Positions 24,372-32,556 of a stretch of DNA of 64,000 bases are shown here, in pieces; position 1 is the stretch's first letter; each line of letters begins with the position of its first letter. The stretch is from NCBI GenBank assembly GCA_043818215.1, contig JBDRGC010000127.1:1-64000 (forward strand), read 5' to 3'. This stretch comes from JBDRGC01 sp043818215 (GTDB lineage Bacteria; Chloroflexota; Anaerolineae; Anaerolineales; UBA11858). A program made the translations under genes and the position numbers. The notes beneath the pieces are model-generated. The model worked only from the letters and a program-made list of their open reading frames with translations. It made no database searches and was not told where the DNA came from.

Positions 24372-24642
24372 ATCTTCTCTGTTCTGACCTTGTCATATTT
24401 CTCGCTGATACGACTAATGCAAGTTTATCTTTATTCTAGACGAAAAAAATATTCAGATAACGGCCAGCATCCGTTTGCCCAAGCGCTGAGTATACGTTTT
24501 CGCCTGGGCGATGGCCTTTTTCCATGAAGCGGATTTTTGGCCTGTTGGCGAAGACCTCTTCTACCTCATAAATTTCAACCTGGTGCTTCACGGTCAGTTT
24601 GTTAACAACATCACGCAACCAAAAAATCCCGGCAATCTTCAT
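24358..24642 (-). pseudogene. BrnT-like toxin, copy 2, with premature stop
   Basis: The frame from MKIAG at 24642 matches copy 1 through GRYL, then meets TAG at 24438-24436 after FFV. Beyond the stop the same frame continues with NKDKLALVVSARNM and a basic end to TAA at 24360-24358, giving exactly the same 285-bp length as copy 1. A Tyr codon in copy 1 corresponds to the TAG. The conserved SARNM helix is therefore not made, unless the stop is read through. TATAAT on the minus strand at 24654-24649 lies only 6 bp before the ATG. Confidence 0.85.
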
Positions 24643-24660
24643 ATCCCAATTATACCCCAC

Positions 24661-24716
24661 TTGATTCCTAACTTCCTAACTCTCTAACTCCCTAACTCCC
24701 TAACCCCTCGCCCCCG
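24661..24716. repeat. CTAACTCC phrase repeat (single arm)
   Basis: CCTAACTCTCTAACTCCCTAAC units between the TA pair and the NeuB-like gene; no opposite arm is seen here. Confidence 0.8.
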
Positions 24717-24726
24717 GAGTCCACCC

Positions 24727-25812
24727 ATGACTACAATCCCCGCCCCCGAAATCACCATCGCCGACCGCAAAGTTGGCCTCAATTACCCCACTTACTTCAT
24801 CGCTGACATCGCCGCTAACCATGACGGCGACCTCGACCGCGCTATCGAACTCATCCGTCTGGCGAAACAAGCCGGAGCGGAGGCAGCAAAATTCCAGAAT
24901 TTCCGCGCCCCAAAGATTGTTTCCGATTATGGCTTCAAATCCCTGGGCGGGCAGCTCTCCCATCAGGCCGAGTGGGAGAAAAGCGTCTACGAAGTCTACG
25001 ATGATGCCTCCGTGCCTTTCGAGTGGACGCCCATCCTCGAAGAAGCCTGTGAAGAATTCGATATCCACTACTTTTCGTCACCCTATGACTACGACGCTAT
25101 CGAGATGCTCGATGCTTACGTCCCGGCGTACAAGGCCGGTTCGGGATTGATGGCCTGGCCCGAAGCGTTGGTGCGAATGGCAAAGATGGGCAAGCCAATT
25201 CTGATTGCAACCGGCGCAGCCGACATCAGCGACGTGGTGCGCGCCATGCGGGCAGTCAGCGCGGTCAACGATCAGATTGTGCTCATGCAGTGCAACACCA
25301 ATTACACCGCGGCCGACTCGAATTACGACCACCTCAATATCAACGTGCTCAAAACCTACGCGGCTCTCTTCCCCAACGCGGTGCTGGGCCTCTCTGATCA
25401 CACCCACAACCCGGCTCCGATTGTAGGGGCGGTAGCCCTCGGTGCCCGTGTCATCGAGCGTCATTTCACCGACGATAACAACCGCGAGGGGCCTGACCAC
25501 AAATTTGCCATGAACCCCGCAGCCTGGGCTGAGATGGTGCAGCAGGTGCGCACCCTGGAGCGTGCTCTCGGCTCCACTGATAAATTCGTCACCGGCAGCG
25601 AACAGGAGACCTACGTGCTGCAACGCCGCTGCCTGCGCGCCGCCCGCGATTTCAAAGCTGGCGAAACCCTCACCGCTGAAATGGTCGAACCCTTGCGCCC
25701 TGCCGCTCCCGGCGCCCTCATGCCCTGGGAATTGGATAACCTCGTGGGAAAGAAGGCTCTGATCGATATGCCCTACGGCATGGATTTGCGGTGGGAGAAT
25801 ATCGGTGCGTGA
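24727..25812 (+). CDS. N-acetylneuraminate synthase family protein (NeuB-like)
   Basis: The 361-residue enzyme condenses phosphoenolpyruvate with a hexosamine-type aldehyde to make a nonulosonic acid. The N-terminal TIM barrel shows YFIADIAANHDGDLDRAIELI, then AEAAKFQNF, the FSSPYDY loop and the GLSDHTH and VIERHFTDDNNREGPDH metal/PEP regions. A C-terminal SAF (antifreeze-like) domain spans about 300-361. It is closer to pseudaminate/legionaminate synthases in style, but the substrate cannot be fixed. CGGAGTCCACCC precedes the ATG. Confidence 0.93.
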   Translation: MTTIPAPEITIADRKVGLNYPTYFIADIAANHDGDLDRAIELIRLAKQAGAEAAKFQNFRAPKIVSDYGFKSLGGQLSHQAEWEKSVYEVYDDASVPFEWTPILEEACEEFDIHYFSSPYDYDAIEMLDAYVPAYKAGSGLMAWPEALVRMAKMGKPILIATGAADISDVVRAMRAVSAVNDQIVLMQCNTNYTAADSNYDHLNINVLKTYAALFPNAVLGLSDHTHNPAPIVGAVALGARVIERHFTDDNNREGPDHKFAMNPAAWAEMVQQVRTLERALGSTDKFVTGSEQETYVLQRRCLRAARDFKAGETLTAEMVEPLRPAAPGALMPWELDNLVGKKALIDMPYGMDLRWENIGA

Positions 25813-25887
25813 AACGTGAAGCGTGAAAACGTGAAGTTACGTATCACGCTTCACGTTTCCCGTCTCATGCCTCACGCCTCACGCATC
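25809..25887. repeat. AACGTGAAGCGTGAAAACG phrase palindrome
   Basis: GTGAAACGTGAAGCG units then ATCACGCTTCACGTTTCC and CTCACGCCTCACGCATC, ending at the next ATG. Confidence 0.85.
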
Positions 25888-27024
25888 ATGCGCATTTTAT
25901 ACTTCTCCCGCGACTACACCACCCACGACCACCGCTTCCTCTCGGCCCTGGCGAAGACGGAGCACGCGGTAGGCTCTCTGCGCCTGGAGCGCCGGGGACA
26001 CCAGGTAGAAGATCGACCTCTGCCCCCGGAGATCAAACAAATCCAGTGGGCGGGAGGCCAGTCCACGGCAGAATTCAGCGACGGCCCGCGGCTGGTTGCC
26101 GGTTTACGGAGAGTGATCGGCACCTTCGAGCCTGACCTGATCCAGGCCGGCCCTTTGCAACGATCCGCGTTTTTGGTGGCCCTGACAGGCTTCCACCCCC
26201 TGGTGAGCATGTCTTGGGGCTACGACCTGCTCATAGACGCGGATCGCAACCGCTGGTGGAATTGGGCGACGCGGTATACCCTCCGCCGCAGCGATGCTTT
26301 CGTGGGGGATTGTGACACCATCCGCAATCTCGCCATTCAGCACGGCATGACCCCCGACCGCATTGTTACTTTCCCCTGGGGCGCAAACCTCCAACGCTTT
26401 ACTCCCCTAACCCCTGGCTCGCTCCCCGCTCCCCTCTCCCCTCTCTCCGCTCTCCGCACCCGTCTCGGCTGGGGTGACGACACCTTTGTGCTGCTCTCCA
26501 CGCGCGGCTGGTCAGATATTTACGGCGTGGAAGATTTGGCGCGTGCCTTCGTGTGTGCTACCCGACAGCGACCGGAATTGCGCTTGCTGATGCTGGGCAA
26601 CGGCCCGCTGGCCTCCACCATTCGGAGGATTTTCATTCGGGGCGGTGTGCAAGATCAAGTGCATTTTCCGGGGCAGGTAACCCAAGAGAATTTACCCAAC
26701 TTCTACCGGGCCGCGGATTTGTACATCAGCACTTCGCACAGTGATGGCACTTCTATTTCATTGCTCGAAGCATTGGCCTGCGGAACCCCCGTGCTGCTGG
26801 CTGATATTCCTGGCAATCAGGAATGGATTAGGGGTGAGGGCGTCGGCTGGCTGTTCCGCGATGGGGAGGTGGACTCACTCACGGAGGGGATTCTCCACGC
26901 CTGGGGTGCGCGGGAGCAGTTGCCCGCTATGGGCCGCGCCGCTCGTCATTTGGCAGAATCACGCGCCAACTGGGAAAAGAACTTCCTTAAGTTGTTCGAG
27001 GCCTGGGAAATCGCGCTATCGTGA
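25888..27024 (+). CDS. Glycosyltransferase family 4 protein
   Basis: The 378-residue retaining GT-B enzyme has an N-terminal acceptor half (MRILYFSRDYTTHDHRFLSAL) and a C-terminal donor half with LLSTRGWSDIYGVEDLARAF, LMLGNGPL and the EX7E-type stretch SHSDGTSISLLEALACGTPVLLADIPG. Residues about 172-190 (TPLTPGSLPAPLSPLSALR) are encoded by a CCCCTAACCCC / CCCCTCTCCCC repeat and sit in the interdomain linker. The ATG at 25888 follows a palindrome; upstream codons are repeat. The next gene overlaps by 4 nt (GTGA). Confidence 0.92.
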   Translation: MRILYFSRDYTTHDHRFLSALAKTEHAVGSLRLERRGHQVEDRPLPPEIKQIQWAGGQSTAEFSDGPRLVAGLRRVIGTFEPDLIQAGPLQRSAFLVALTGFHPLVSMSWGYDLLIDADRNRWWNWATRYTLRRSDAFVGDCDTIRNLAIQHGMTPDRIVTFPWGANLQRFTPLTPGSLPAPLSPLSALRTRLGWGDDTFVLLSTRGWSDIYGVEDLARAFVCATRQRPELRLLMLGNGPLASTIRRIFIRGGVQDQVHFPGQVTQENLPNFYRAADLYISTSHSDGTSISLLEALACGTPVLLADIPGNQEWIRGEGVGWLFRDGEVDSLTEGILHAWGAREQLPAMGRAARHLAESRANWEKNFLKLFEAWEIALS

Positions 27025-27866
27025 TCCCATCTCTGATCGTTCTATCCCATTATCAGGCTGAGTCTCTGATTCGTGCTAAGGGAAACACTGCGGCTGAAGT
27101 CTCCCCAGATTTAGGCTTGACCACGGTAACGGTCGCTCTGCAAAATGAAAAGATATGCTTCCCCAATGGCGAGTATCTTTCCTGGGGAGCTGTTGATGAA
27201 ATCGCGGCTAACGAGAACAATTGCTTTGTGGTGGAAGGCGGGGATGTCACGGTTGTGCAAGCATTTTCCGAAACTTTCGAGCGGGTATACACTTTGTACC
27301 CCACAGAATCTGCTCCCACGATGCTGGTTTCAGGCTTGCCTATGCACCGCATCAAAGACACTGACCCCTGGCGCGATACGCAAAGCAAAATCAGGGCGAT
27401 GGGGCGCGTGAGCGGGCAGGTGCTAGATACGGCAACCGGACTGGGCTATACTGCTATTATGGCCGCAAAAACCGCCGGCCAAGTGACAAGTATCGAGCTG
27501 GACCCGGCGGCGCAGGATATTGCCCGGCATAATCCCTGGTCGCAGCCGCTGTTCGATAACCCCAAGATCACGCAGATCATCGGCGATACTTATGACGAAA
27601 TCGAGGAATTCGACAGTAGCATGTTCTCTTGTATCATCCACGACCCACCGATGTTCAGGCTAGCGGGAGACTTGTATTCGTTAGCCTTTTACCGTCAGGC
27701 TTTTCGGGTGTTGAAACCGGGCGGGTGCATGTTTCATTATATCGGCAACCCGCACAGCAAGTCGGGCGGACGCGTCACCCGAGGGGTGATCCGGCGATTG
27801 CAAGAGGCCGGCTTTTTACGCATCACGCCCAGGCCGCAGGCATTTGGGGTGGTGGCGTATAAATGA
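27021..27866 (+). CDS. SAM-dependent methyltransferase-like protein (spermidine synthase-like fold)
   Basis: The 281-residue protein begins with GTG overlapping the previous stop. After about 110 residues of beta-rich N-terminal domain comes a class I methyltransferase core: QVLDTATGLGYTAIMAA (motif I), VTSIELDPAAQDIA (motif II), and CIIHDPPMFRLAGDLYSLAFYRQAFRVLKPGGCMFHYIG (motifs IV-V). The DPP motif is unusual and recalls nucleic-acid or amine methyltransferases and archaeal homologues. The substrate is unknown. Coupling to the glycosyltransferase suggests a glycan role, but this is uncertain. Confidence 0.75.
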   Translation: MIPSLIVLSHYQAESLIRAKGNTAAEVSPDLGLTTVTVALQNEKICFPNGEYLSWGAVDEIAANENNCFVVEGGDVTVVQAFSETFERVYTLYPTESAPTMLVSGLPMHRIKDTDPWRDTQSKIRAMGRVSGQVLDTATGLGYTAIMAAKTAGQVTSIELDPAAQDIARHNPWSQPLFDNPKITQIIGDTYDEIEEFDSSMFSCIIHDPPMFRLAGDLYSLAFYRQAFRVLKPGGCMFHYIGNPHSKSGGRVTRGVIRRLQEAGFLRITPRPQAFGVVAYK

Positions 27867-28060
27867 GTCCGCGAGTCAGCGAGTCAGCGAGTCGGCGAGT
27901 TGGCGAGTTGGCGAGTCAGCGAGTCGGCGAGTCAGCGAGTCAACGAGTCGGCGAGTCAGCGAGTTGGCGAGTTGGCGAGTTGGCGAGTCGGCGAAGTAGA
28001 AGATTGTCGAATCGCTGATTCGTTGATTCGTTGATTCGCTGACTCGCTGACTCACCGCAC
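27866..28060. repeat. GCGAGTCAGCGAGTCGG phrase palindrome
   Basis: About 13 GCGAGTCA/GCGAGTTG units (27870-27993), a short spacer, then complementary GATTCGTTGATTCGCTGAC units (28015-28053). The left arm is much longer than the right. Confidence 0.92.
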
Positions 28061-28072
28061 CAGGAGACACTT

Positions 28073-28843
28073 ATGCTTACATTCGACAACCTCACAACTG
28101 AATTCCGCGCCATTGGCGTACAAACGGGCGATACATTACTCGTCCACTCGTCATACAAATCCTTCGGCGGCGTGGAGGGCGGCCCGCAGACGGTGATCGA
28201 CGCTTTGCTGCACGTTCTTGGCGACGCAGGCACCCTCATTATGCCAACTTTCAATTTCGATTTTTGCAAGGGTAAGCCCTGGGATGTGCGCTCCACGCCC
28301 TCACACATGGGAGCCATCACCGATATGGTGCGCGAACATCCTGACAGCCGCCGCGTTTTTCACCCGATTTATTCTTTCGCAATTCTTGGCAAGCACGCAG
28401 AATTTCTAACCAAAGAGCGCTACAAGAGCAGCTATGAGCGCAACTCGCTGTTTGGCAAGTTGCGTGACTTGGACGGCAAGATAATGGTAGTCGGCCTGAG
28501 TTATAACGACAGTATGACCTTTTTTCATCACATCGAGGAGTTAGAGGGGGTGGATTACCGCTATATGAAAGTGTTCACCGGCATGGTCACGGACGAGAAC
28601 GGCAATACCTACAAAGATACTTTCACTATGCTGGTGCGTGACATCGAGAAGGGCGTGCAGACCATGGTCGATCCCATGGGCGCTTTGATGGAAGATGAGG
28701 GAGTCATCACGGTTAGCAAAATTGGTGAGGCCAAAGTCAGTTTGATGAAGGCCAATGAGGTCTACGAGTTCACGGCTCGAGAGATGAAGCGCGACCCGAT
28801 GTTGTTGTATCAGATTGAAGGAAACCAGGGACTAGGGAACTAG
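28073..28843 (+). CDS. AAC(3)-like N-acetyltransferase
   Basis: The 256-residue protein belongs to the antibiotic_NAT fold: GVQTGDTLLVHSSYKSFGGVEGGPQTVIDALLHVLGDAGTLIMPTF (18-63), then RRVFHPIYSFAILGKHAEFLT and the SYNDSMTFFHHIEE histidine region. Relatives in polysaccharide loci acetylate amino sugars and are not resistance genes, and that is the likely role here. AGGAGACACTT precedes the ATG. The C-terminal GNQGLGN and the stop lie in the next palindrome. Confidence 0.85.
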   Translation: MLTFDNLTTEFRAIGVQTGDTLLVHSSYKSFGGVEGGPQTVIDALLHVLGDAGTLIMPTFNFDFCKGKPWDVRSTPSHMGAITDMVREHPDSRRVFHPIYSFAILGKHAEFLTKERYKSSYERNSLFGKLRDLDGKIMVVGLSYNDSMTFFHHIEELEGVDYRYMKVFTGMVTDENGNTYKDTFTMLVRDIEKGVQTMVDPMGALMEDEGVITVSKIGEAKVSLMKANEVYEFTAREMKRDPMLLYQIEGNQGLGN

Positions 28844-28920
28844 GGACTAGGAATCGGGAACTAGGAAGCTACTACATTCCCGACCCCTAATCCCTAATCC
28901 CTGATCCCTAGTCCCTGCCT
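28822..28920. repeat. GGGACTAGGGAACTA phrase palindrome
   Basis: GGAAACCAGGGACTAGGGAAC units then CCCCTAATCCCTAATCCCTG units; it contains the end of the preceding gene and abuts the next ATG. Confidence 0.92.
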
Positions 28921-28923
28921 CCC

Positions 28924-30264
28924 ATGCTAAAAGAAATTCTCACCCAACTCTATCCCCTCCACCGCACGCTGGCTTGCGACGGTACTGACGAAGCCTTGCG
29001 CATTGTCGGTGCGCAGATGCCCGCGGCCGCAGGATATGCTATCGAAACCTACACCCCCGGCGCGCCCGTTTGGACGTGGAAGGTGCCGGAGCGATACATA
29101 GTTCACGAGGCTTATCTTGAAACGGAGAACGGCCAGCGCATCGTAGATTTTGCCGACAACCCTCTGCATATCGTTTCGTATTCCCTGCCCATAGACAAAC
29201 TTCTTACCTGGGATGAACTCGAATCCCACCTGTATTTCAGCGAGAAACTGCCCCACGCCATCCCCTGGATTTTCAAATATTATCAGCGCGATTGGGGATT
29301 CTGCCTGCCCAAAGACACCTTCGACAAGTTGCCGCGGGATACCCGTTACCGGGCTGTCATCCGCAGCGAGTTTGTCACCGATCCCGATCATGGATTCCGC
29401 ATCTCAACGGGAGTCCTAACCCCTAACCTCCTAACCCCTAACCCCCAAACTCCTAACTCGTATAGTACTAACAACCCCGGCGAATTCTTCATCTCCTCCC
29501 ACATCTGCCACCCCATGCAGGCCAACGATGATGCTGCCGGAGTGGTGACGGCCATCGAAGTGGCCCGCCGCCTGGCAGAGAATCCGCTTCCCCCTGGGTC
29601 GATGTCGGTGCGCTTCTGGTTCGGCCCGGAGACCATCGGCACCATCGCTTACCTGGCTCACCACGAAGACCTGATTCCCCAACTCAAGGGCGGCATCTTC
29701 GTGGAGATGACTGGCAACCGCAGCCCCATTGCCTGGCATCACAGCCGCCAACACGACCACCTGCTCGACCGCGTCACAGACTACGTTCTACGCAACACGG
29801 ATCACGTCGAGCGCGATTTCGCCGCCCACCCCGCCAATGACGAACGCGTCATCAACGGCCCCGGCGTCAACGTGCCCTGCATCTCGATCAACCGCTGGCC
29901 CTACGATGAGTACCACACCAGCGATGACAACCTTGACATCATCCACGAAGATATGCTCCAGGAAGCCGCCGACGTGATCGAAGAAATCGTGCGAATTTAT
30001 GCCAGCAACTACATACCCAGGCGTACATTCCGCGGACCGGTGTTTCTCTCCGGTCACGGGCTGTGGGTCGATTGGCGCGATAATTGGGAACTCAACCGCG
30101 CCATCGAAAAAATTATGATGCGCTTCGAGGGACAGCACAGCATTTTCGACATCGCCGAAGAGGTGGGCCTGGATTACTGGGTGGTGCGCGAATACGTCGA
30201 AAAATTCCGGGCTAAGGGTTTTGTGAAAGCGCTGCCTATTCCCGGCGAGTCTCCGGGTTCATAG
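28924..30264 (+). CDS. DUF4910-family aminopeptidase-like protein with C-terminal winged helix
   Basis: The 446-residue protein has the M28-like zinc peptidase core of DUF4910: ISSHICHPMQANDDAAG (190-206) with metal-type His and Asp, FGPETIGTIAYL, and DEYHTSDDNLDIIH. The last about 75 residues look like a small winged helix (HSIFDIAEEVGLDYWVVREYVEKF). Such proteins recur in nonulosonate and surface-glycan gene sets, with unknown substrate. Residues about 163-183 (GVLTPNLLTPNPQTPNS) come from a CCTAACCCC repeat inserted in frame just before the catalytic motif. Its 3' 369 bp are duplicated at 32174-32542. Confidence 0.85.
   Translation: MLKEILTQLYPLHRTLACDGTDEALRIVGAQMPAAAGYAIETYTPGAPVWTWKVPERYIVHEAYLETENGQRIVDFADNPLHIVSYSLPIDKLLTWDELESHLYFSEKLPHAIPWIFKYYQRDWGFCLPKDTFDKLPRDTRYRAVIRSEFVTDPDHGFRISTGVLTPNLLTPNPQTPNSYSTNNPGEFFISSHICHPMQANDDAAGVVTAIEVARRLAENPLPPGSMSVRFWFGPETIGTIAYLAHHEDLIPQLKGGIFVEMTGNRSPIAWHHSRQHDHLLDRVTDYVLRNTDHVERDFAAHPANDERVINGPGVNVPCISINRWPYDEYHTSDDNLDIIHEDMLQEAADVIEEIVRIYASNYIPRRTFRGPVFLSGHGLWVDWRDNWELNRAIEKIMMRFEGQHSIFDIAEEVGLDYWVVREYVEKFRAKGFVKALPIPGESPGS
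29408..29468. repeat. CCTAACCCC phrase repeat inside the DUF4910 gene
   Basis: TCCTAACCCCTAACCTCCTAAC units translate as LTPNLLTPNPQTPN without breaking the frame. Confidence 0.88.
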
Positions 30265-30266
30265 GG

Positions 30267-30272
30267 TATACT
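30267..30272 (+). promoter_or_regulatory. Probable -10 element (TATACT) for leaderless MNT mRNA, copy 1
   Basis: GGGTATACT ends 6 bp before the ATG at 30279, so transcription would begin at or next to the start codon. The same arrangement is preserved in copy 2 at 32545-32550. Confidence 0.45.
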
Positions 30273-30278
30273 TGAAGC

Positions 30279-30650
30279 ATGAGCGCGACTTCGACACTTA
30301 AACCTATCGAAATGGATTTAGATACCTGGAAGACCAGTTTAGAATTGGAACTGGCGCGCTTTGTGGAGCTGGTCATCAATCGTTTCGATCCCCAGAGGAT
30401 AATTTTATTTGGCTCATTAGCTCAGGATAATCCAAAGGTTTGGTCAGATATTGATGTGATAGTCATTCGAGAAACGGATGCTCGTTTTATAGACCGCGGC
30501 CTGGAAATTCGGAGTGCATTTCATCCGCGAGTGGGCATGGATATTTTAGTTTATACTCCCGAAGAGTTCGAACACTTATGTGTTGAGCGGATATTCTTCC
30601 GACAAGAAATTCTTGAAAAAGGGAAGGTACTATATGAGCAGCGCTACTAA
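30279..30650 (+). CDS. MNT-domain nucleotidyltransferase antitoxin, copy 1
   Basis: This 123-residue minimal nucleotidyltransferase has the GSx(10)DxD active site: Gly45-Ser46, Asp57 and Asp59 in ILFGSLAQDNPKVWSDIDV. In MNT/HEPN modules such proteins neutralise the HEPN RNase by adding AMP to it. It overlaps the HEPN gene by 17 nt. It follows the DUF4910 gene by 14 bp. It is about 60% identical in protein to the copy at 32557 by eye. Confidence 0.9.
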   Translation: MSATSTLKPIEMDLDTWKTSLELELARFVELVINRFDPQRIILFGSLAQDNPKVWSDIDVIVIRETDARFIDRGLEIRSAFHPRVGMDILVYTPEEFEHLCVERIFFRQEILEKGKVLYEQRY

Positions 30651-31032
30651 TTGGTTGCAATTTGCTCGTGAGGATCTCCGAGTAGCAGAATGGGCACTTG
30701 ACGAGACAATTAATAATCAAGCTTGTTTTCATTCGCAACAATGTGTGGAGAAATCTCTCAAAGCCTGGTTGGTGAGTCAGGGGAAAGCTCCGCCTCGCGT
30801 TCATCAGTTGGCGACACTGCTTTCATTGATCCCTGGTGAACTTGTAGATGATCTCATAGATGGTATTGAGCTTTTGGACCAATTTTATATCCCTACGCGT
30901 TATCCTGATGCGCTTGTAAGCTCGTTGCCTGATGGTCCGCCAAGCGATCACCAAGCGAGGCATGCCGTAGTGACTGCTCGCAAAGTTCTCCAACGCGTCG
31001 AACAACATATTTCCACCCAACCATCCCGTTGA
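30634..31032 (+). CDS. HEPN-domain toxin, copy 1
   Basis: The 132-residue all-helical protein has the HEPN pattern WLQFAREDLRVAEWAL, then CFHSQQCVEKSLKAWL (31-46) and the RNase-type FYIPTRYPDAL motif (84-94). The start at 30634 overlaps the MNT gene end. The last 15 codons are almost identical in DNA to those of the copy at 32912, while the middle is strongly diverged. Confidence 0.9.
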   Translation: MSSATNWLQFAREDLRVAEWALDETINNQACFHSQQCVEKSLKAWLVSQGKAPPRVHQLATLLSLIPGELVDDLIDGIELLDQFYIPTRYPDALVSSLPDGPPSDHQARHAVVTARKVLQRVEQHISTQPSR

Positions 31033-31150
31033 TTCATCTCCCCTCACCCCTCACCCCTCTTCCCTCTCCAAATATCATCGCCATCGTCCAGGCCCGAATA
31101 GACTCTTCTCGCCTGCCGGGCAAAGTGCTGCTCGACATCAGGGCGAGATA
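31029..31150 (+). pseudogene. Truncated 5' fragment of the SpsF-like cytidylyltransferase
   Basis: Bases 31029-31140 copy the start of the gene at 33307: the same TTGATTCATCTC beginning, the CCCCTCACCCC repeat and a QAR-DSSRLPGKVLLDI coding block. After about 31140 the match stops and an unrelated repeat follows. Confidence 0.88.
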
Positions 31151-31490
31151 CCCTGGCACCGCCCGCCATACCATCCAGGTACAGGACATCGTCCCGATAC
31201 CTATGCAGGTACTGCGCACTTGCGCCGCACGCAGTGTAGGTGTGGAAACCTGTCCTGAGTGTATCGAAAGGTCTCGGCTATAGACCCTAACTTTTGAAGA
31301 GGATACAAAATTTTATTGTATTCCTTTACCCCTTCGGGGCACAGGTATGTGTTACTTCGTGCGCAGTGCCTGCATAGGTATACTTTGTGGTTGGCCCCTT
31401 TTTGGTTCCGGCCTGTCCCTGTGTATTTCGGGGGTATGTCCGGGTTAGAGTAGACTTGAAATAGATGTTTTGATATGCCGCTATTGTGCA
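31150..31490. repeat. Non-coding gap with MITE-like inverted repeats
   Basis: GATACCTATGCAGGTACTGC (31195) pairs with GCAGTGCCTGCATAGGTATAC (31363), about 150 bp apart, with TACAAAATTTTATTGTA and CCCCTTCGGGG hairpins between them. No gene is apparent in these 340 bp. Confidence 0.6.
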
Positions 31491-31500
31491 GGAGGCGTTT

Positions 31501-31812
31501 ATGTTAGTTGACACGCGATACGAACACGTAATCATGGATGAAGCCAATGTGCCTATAATAACAGGGACAAATACTAAGGTAGTTGAACTTGTTTTGGATA
31601 ATATTGCCTACGGTTGGAGTCCTGAAGAACTTCATTTCCAACATCCTGAGTTAACGTTAGGGCAGATATATTCGGCGCTATCTTACTACTGGGACCACAA
31701 AGAAGAGCTTGATCAAGACATCGAGCGTCGTCTTCAACGCGTCAACCATATTCGGGAAGCAGCGCAGCAACTACCCCTGGAAACCCGGTTGAAGACAGCG
31801 ATGGCAGCCTGA
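31501..31812 (+). CDS. DUF433-family antitoxin
   Basis: The 103-residue protein has the DUF433 helix-turn-helix layout: HVIMDEANVPIITGTNTKVVELVLDNIAYGWSPEELHFQHPELTLGQIYSALSYYWDHKEELDQDIE. These proteins pair with PIN-like DUF5615 toxins, and one follows directly. CAGGAGGCGTTT precedes the ATG. Its TGA shares one base with the next ATG. Confidence 0.9.
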   Translation: MLVDTRYEHVIMDEANVPIITGTNTKVVELVLDNIAYGWSPEELHFQHPELTLGQIYSALSYYWDHKEELDQDIERRLQRVNHIREAAQQLPLETRLKTAMAA

Positions 31813-32159
31813 TGGCGATCAAGTTTTACATGGACCATCATGTGCCGCGCGCGATCACGAACGGCCTCCGGCTGCGTGATGTAAATGTGATAACTGCTTA
31901 CGAAGATGGAACCAGCAGATTTGATGACCCAGACCTGTTGGATCGAGCGGGCGCATTAGGACGCGTGCTATTCACCCGCGATGATGATCTCCTCGTGGAG
32001 GCAGCCCGACGACAGCGAAGTGGCATTTCGTTTCAAGGTGTGATCTATGCTCATCAACTCCATGTCACCATAGGTGTTTGCATTCGTGATTTGGAAACCA
32101 TTGCCAAGATTGGGGAATCTGACGATTTGATGAGTGGAGTGATATTTTTGCCCCTTTAA
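31812..32159 (+). CDS. DUF5615 PIN-like toxin
   Basis: The 115-residue protein has a reduced PIN-like fold: Asp8 in KFYMDHHVPRAI, YEDGTSRFDDPDLLDRA, and LFTRDDDLLVEA with Asp57-59. It is the expected partner of DUF433. The two genes lie between the truncated SpsF fragment and the duplicated DUF4910 fragment, exactly at the junction of the two MNT/HEPN copies. Confidence 0.9.
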   Translation: MAIKFYMDHHVPRAITNGLRLRDVNVITAYEDGTSRFDDPDLLDRAGALGRVLFTRDDDLLVEAARRQRSGISFQGVIYAHQLHVTIGVCIRDLETIAKIGESDDLMSGVIFLPL

Positions 32160-32173
32160 AGTCGAATAACCTT

Positions 32174-32542
32174 TGGCCCTACGATGAGTACCACACCAGC
32201 GATGATAACCTTGACATAATCCACGAAGATATGCTCCAGGGAGCCGCCGACGTGATCGAAGAAATCGTGCGAATTTATGCCAGCAACTACATCCCCAGGC
32301 GCACATTCCGCGGGCCGGTGTTTCTCTCCGGTCACGGGCTGTGGGTCGATTGGCGCGATAATTGGGAACTCAACCGCGCCATCGAAAAAATTATGATGCG
32401 CTTCGAGGGCCAGCACAGCATTTTCGACATCGCCGCAGACGTGGGTCTGGATTACTGGGTGGTGCGTGAATACGTCGAAAAATTTCGGGATAAGGCTCTT
32501 GTGAAAGCGCTGCCTATTCCCGGCGAGTCTCCGGGTTCATAG
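32174..32542 (+). pseudogene. Duplicated 3' fragment of the DUF4910 gene
   Basis: These 369 bp repeat 29896-30264 at about 95% identity (by eye), starting at WPYDEYHTSDD and ending at the same stop and the same GGGTATACT. There is no start codon for the full protein; an internal ATG at 32231 could express only the winged-helix end. Confidence 0.92.
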
Positions 32543-32544
32543 GG

Positions 32545-32550
32545 TATACT
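32545..32550 (+). promoter_or_regulatory. Probable -10 element (TATACT) for leaderless MNT mRNA, copy 2
   Basis: Identical context to 30267-30272, again 6 bp before the ATG (32557). Confidence 0.45.
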
Positions 32551-32556
32551 TGAACC

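Noticed and set aside
27876..28070. Minus-strand frames through palindromes (also about 50958-51242, 53340-53623, 41390-41752)
   Set aside because: They consist only of repeat units, have no start context and no family resemblance. They exist because the repeats lack stops in several frames.
31150..31490. tRNA or other structured RNA gene
   Set aside because: The inverted repeats do not form a cloverleaf and no TTCGAAT-type loop was found. It fits a MITE-like relic better.
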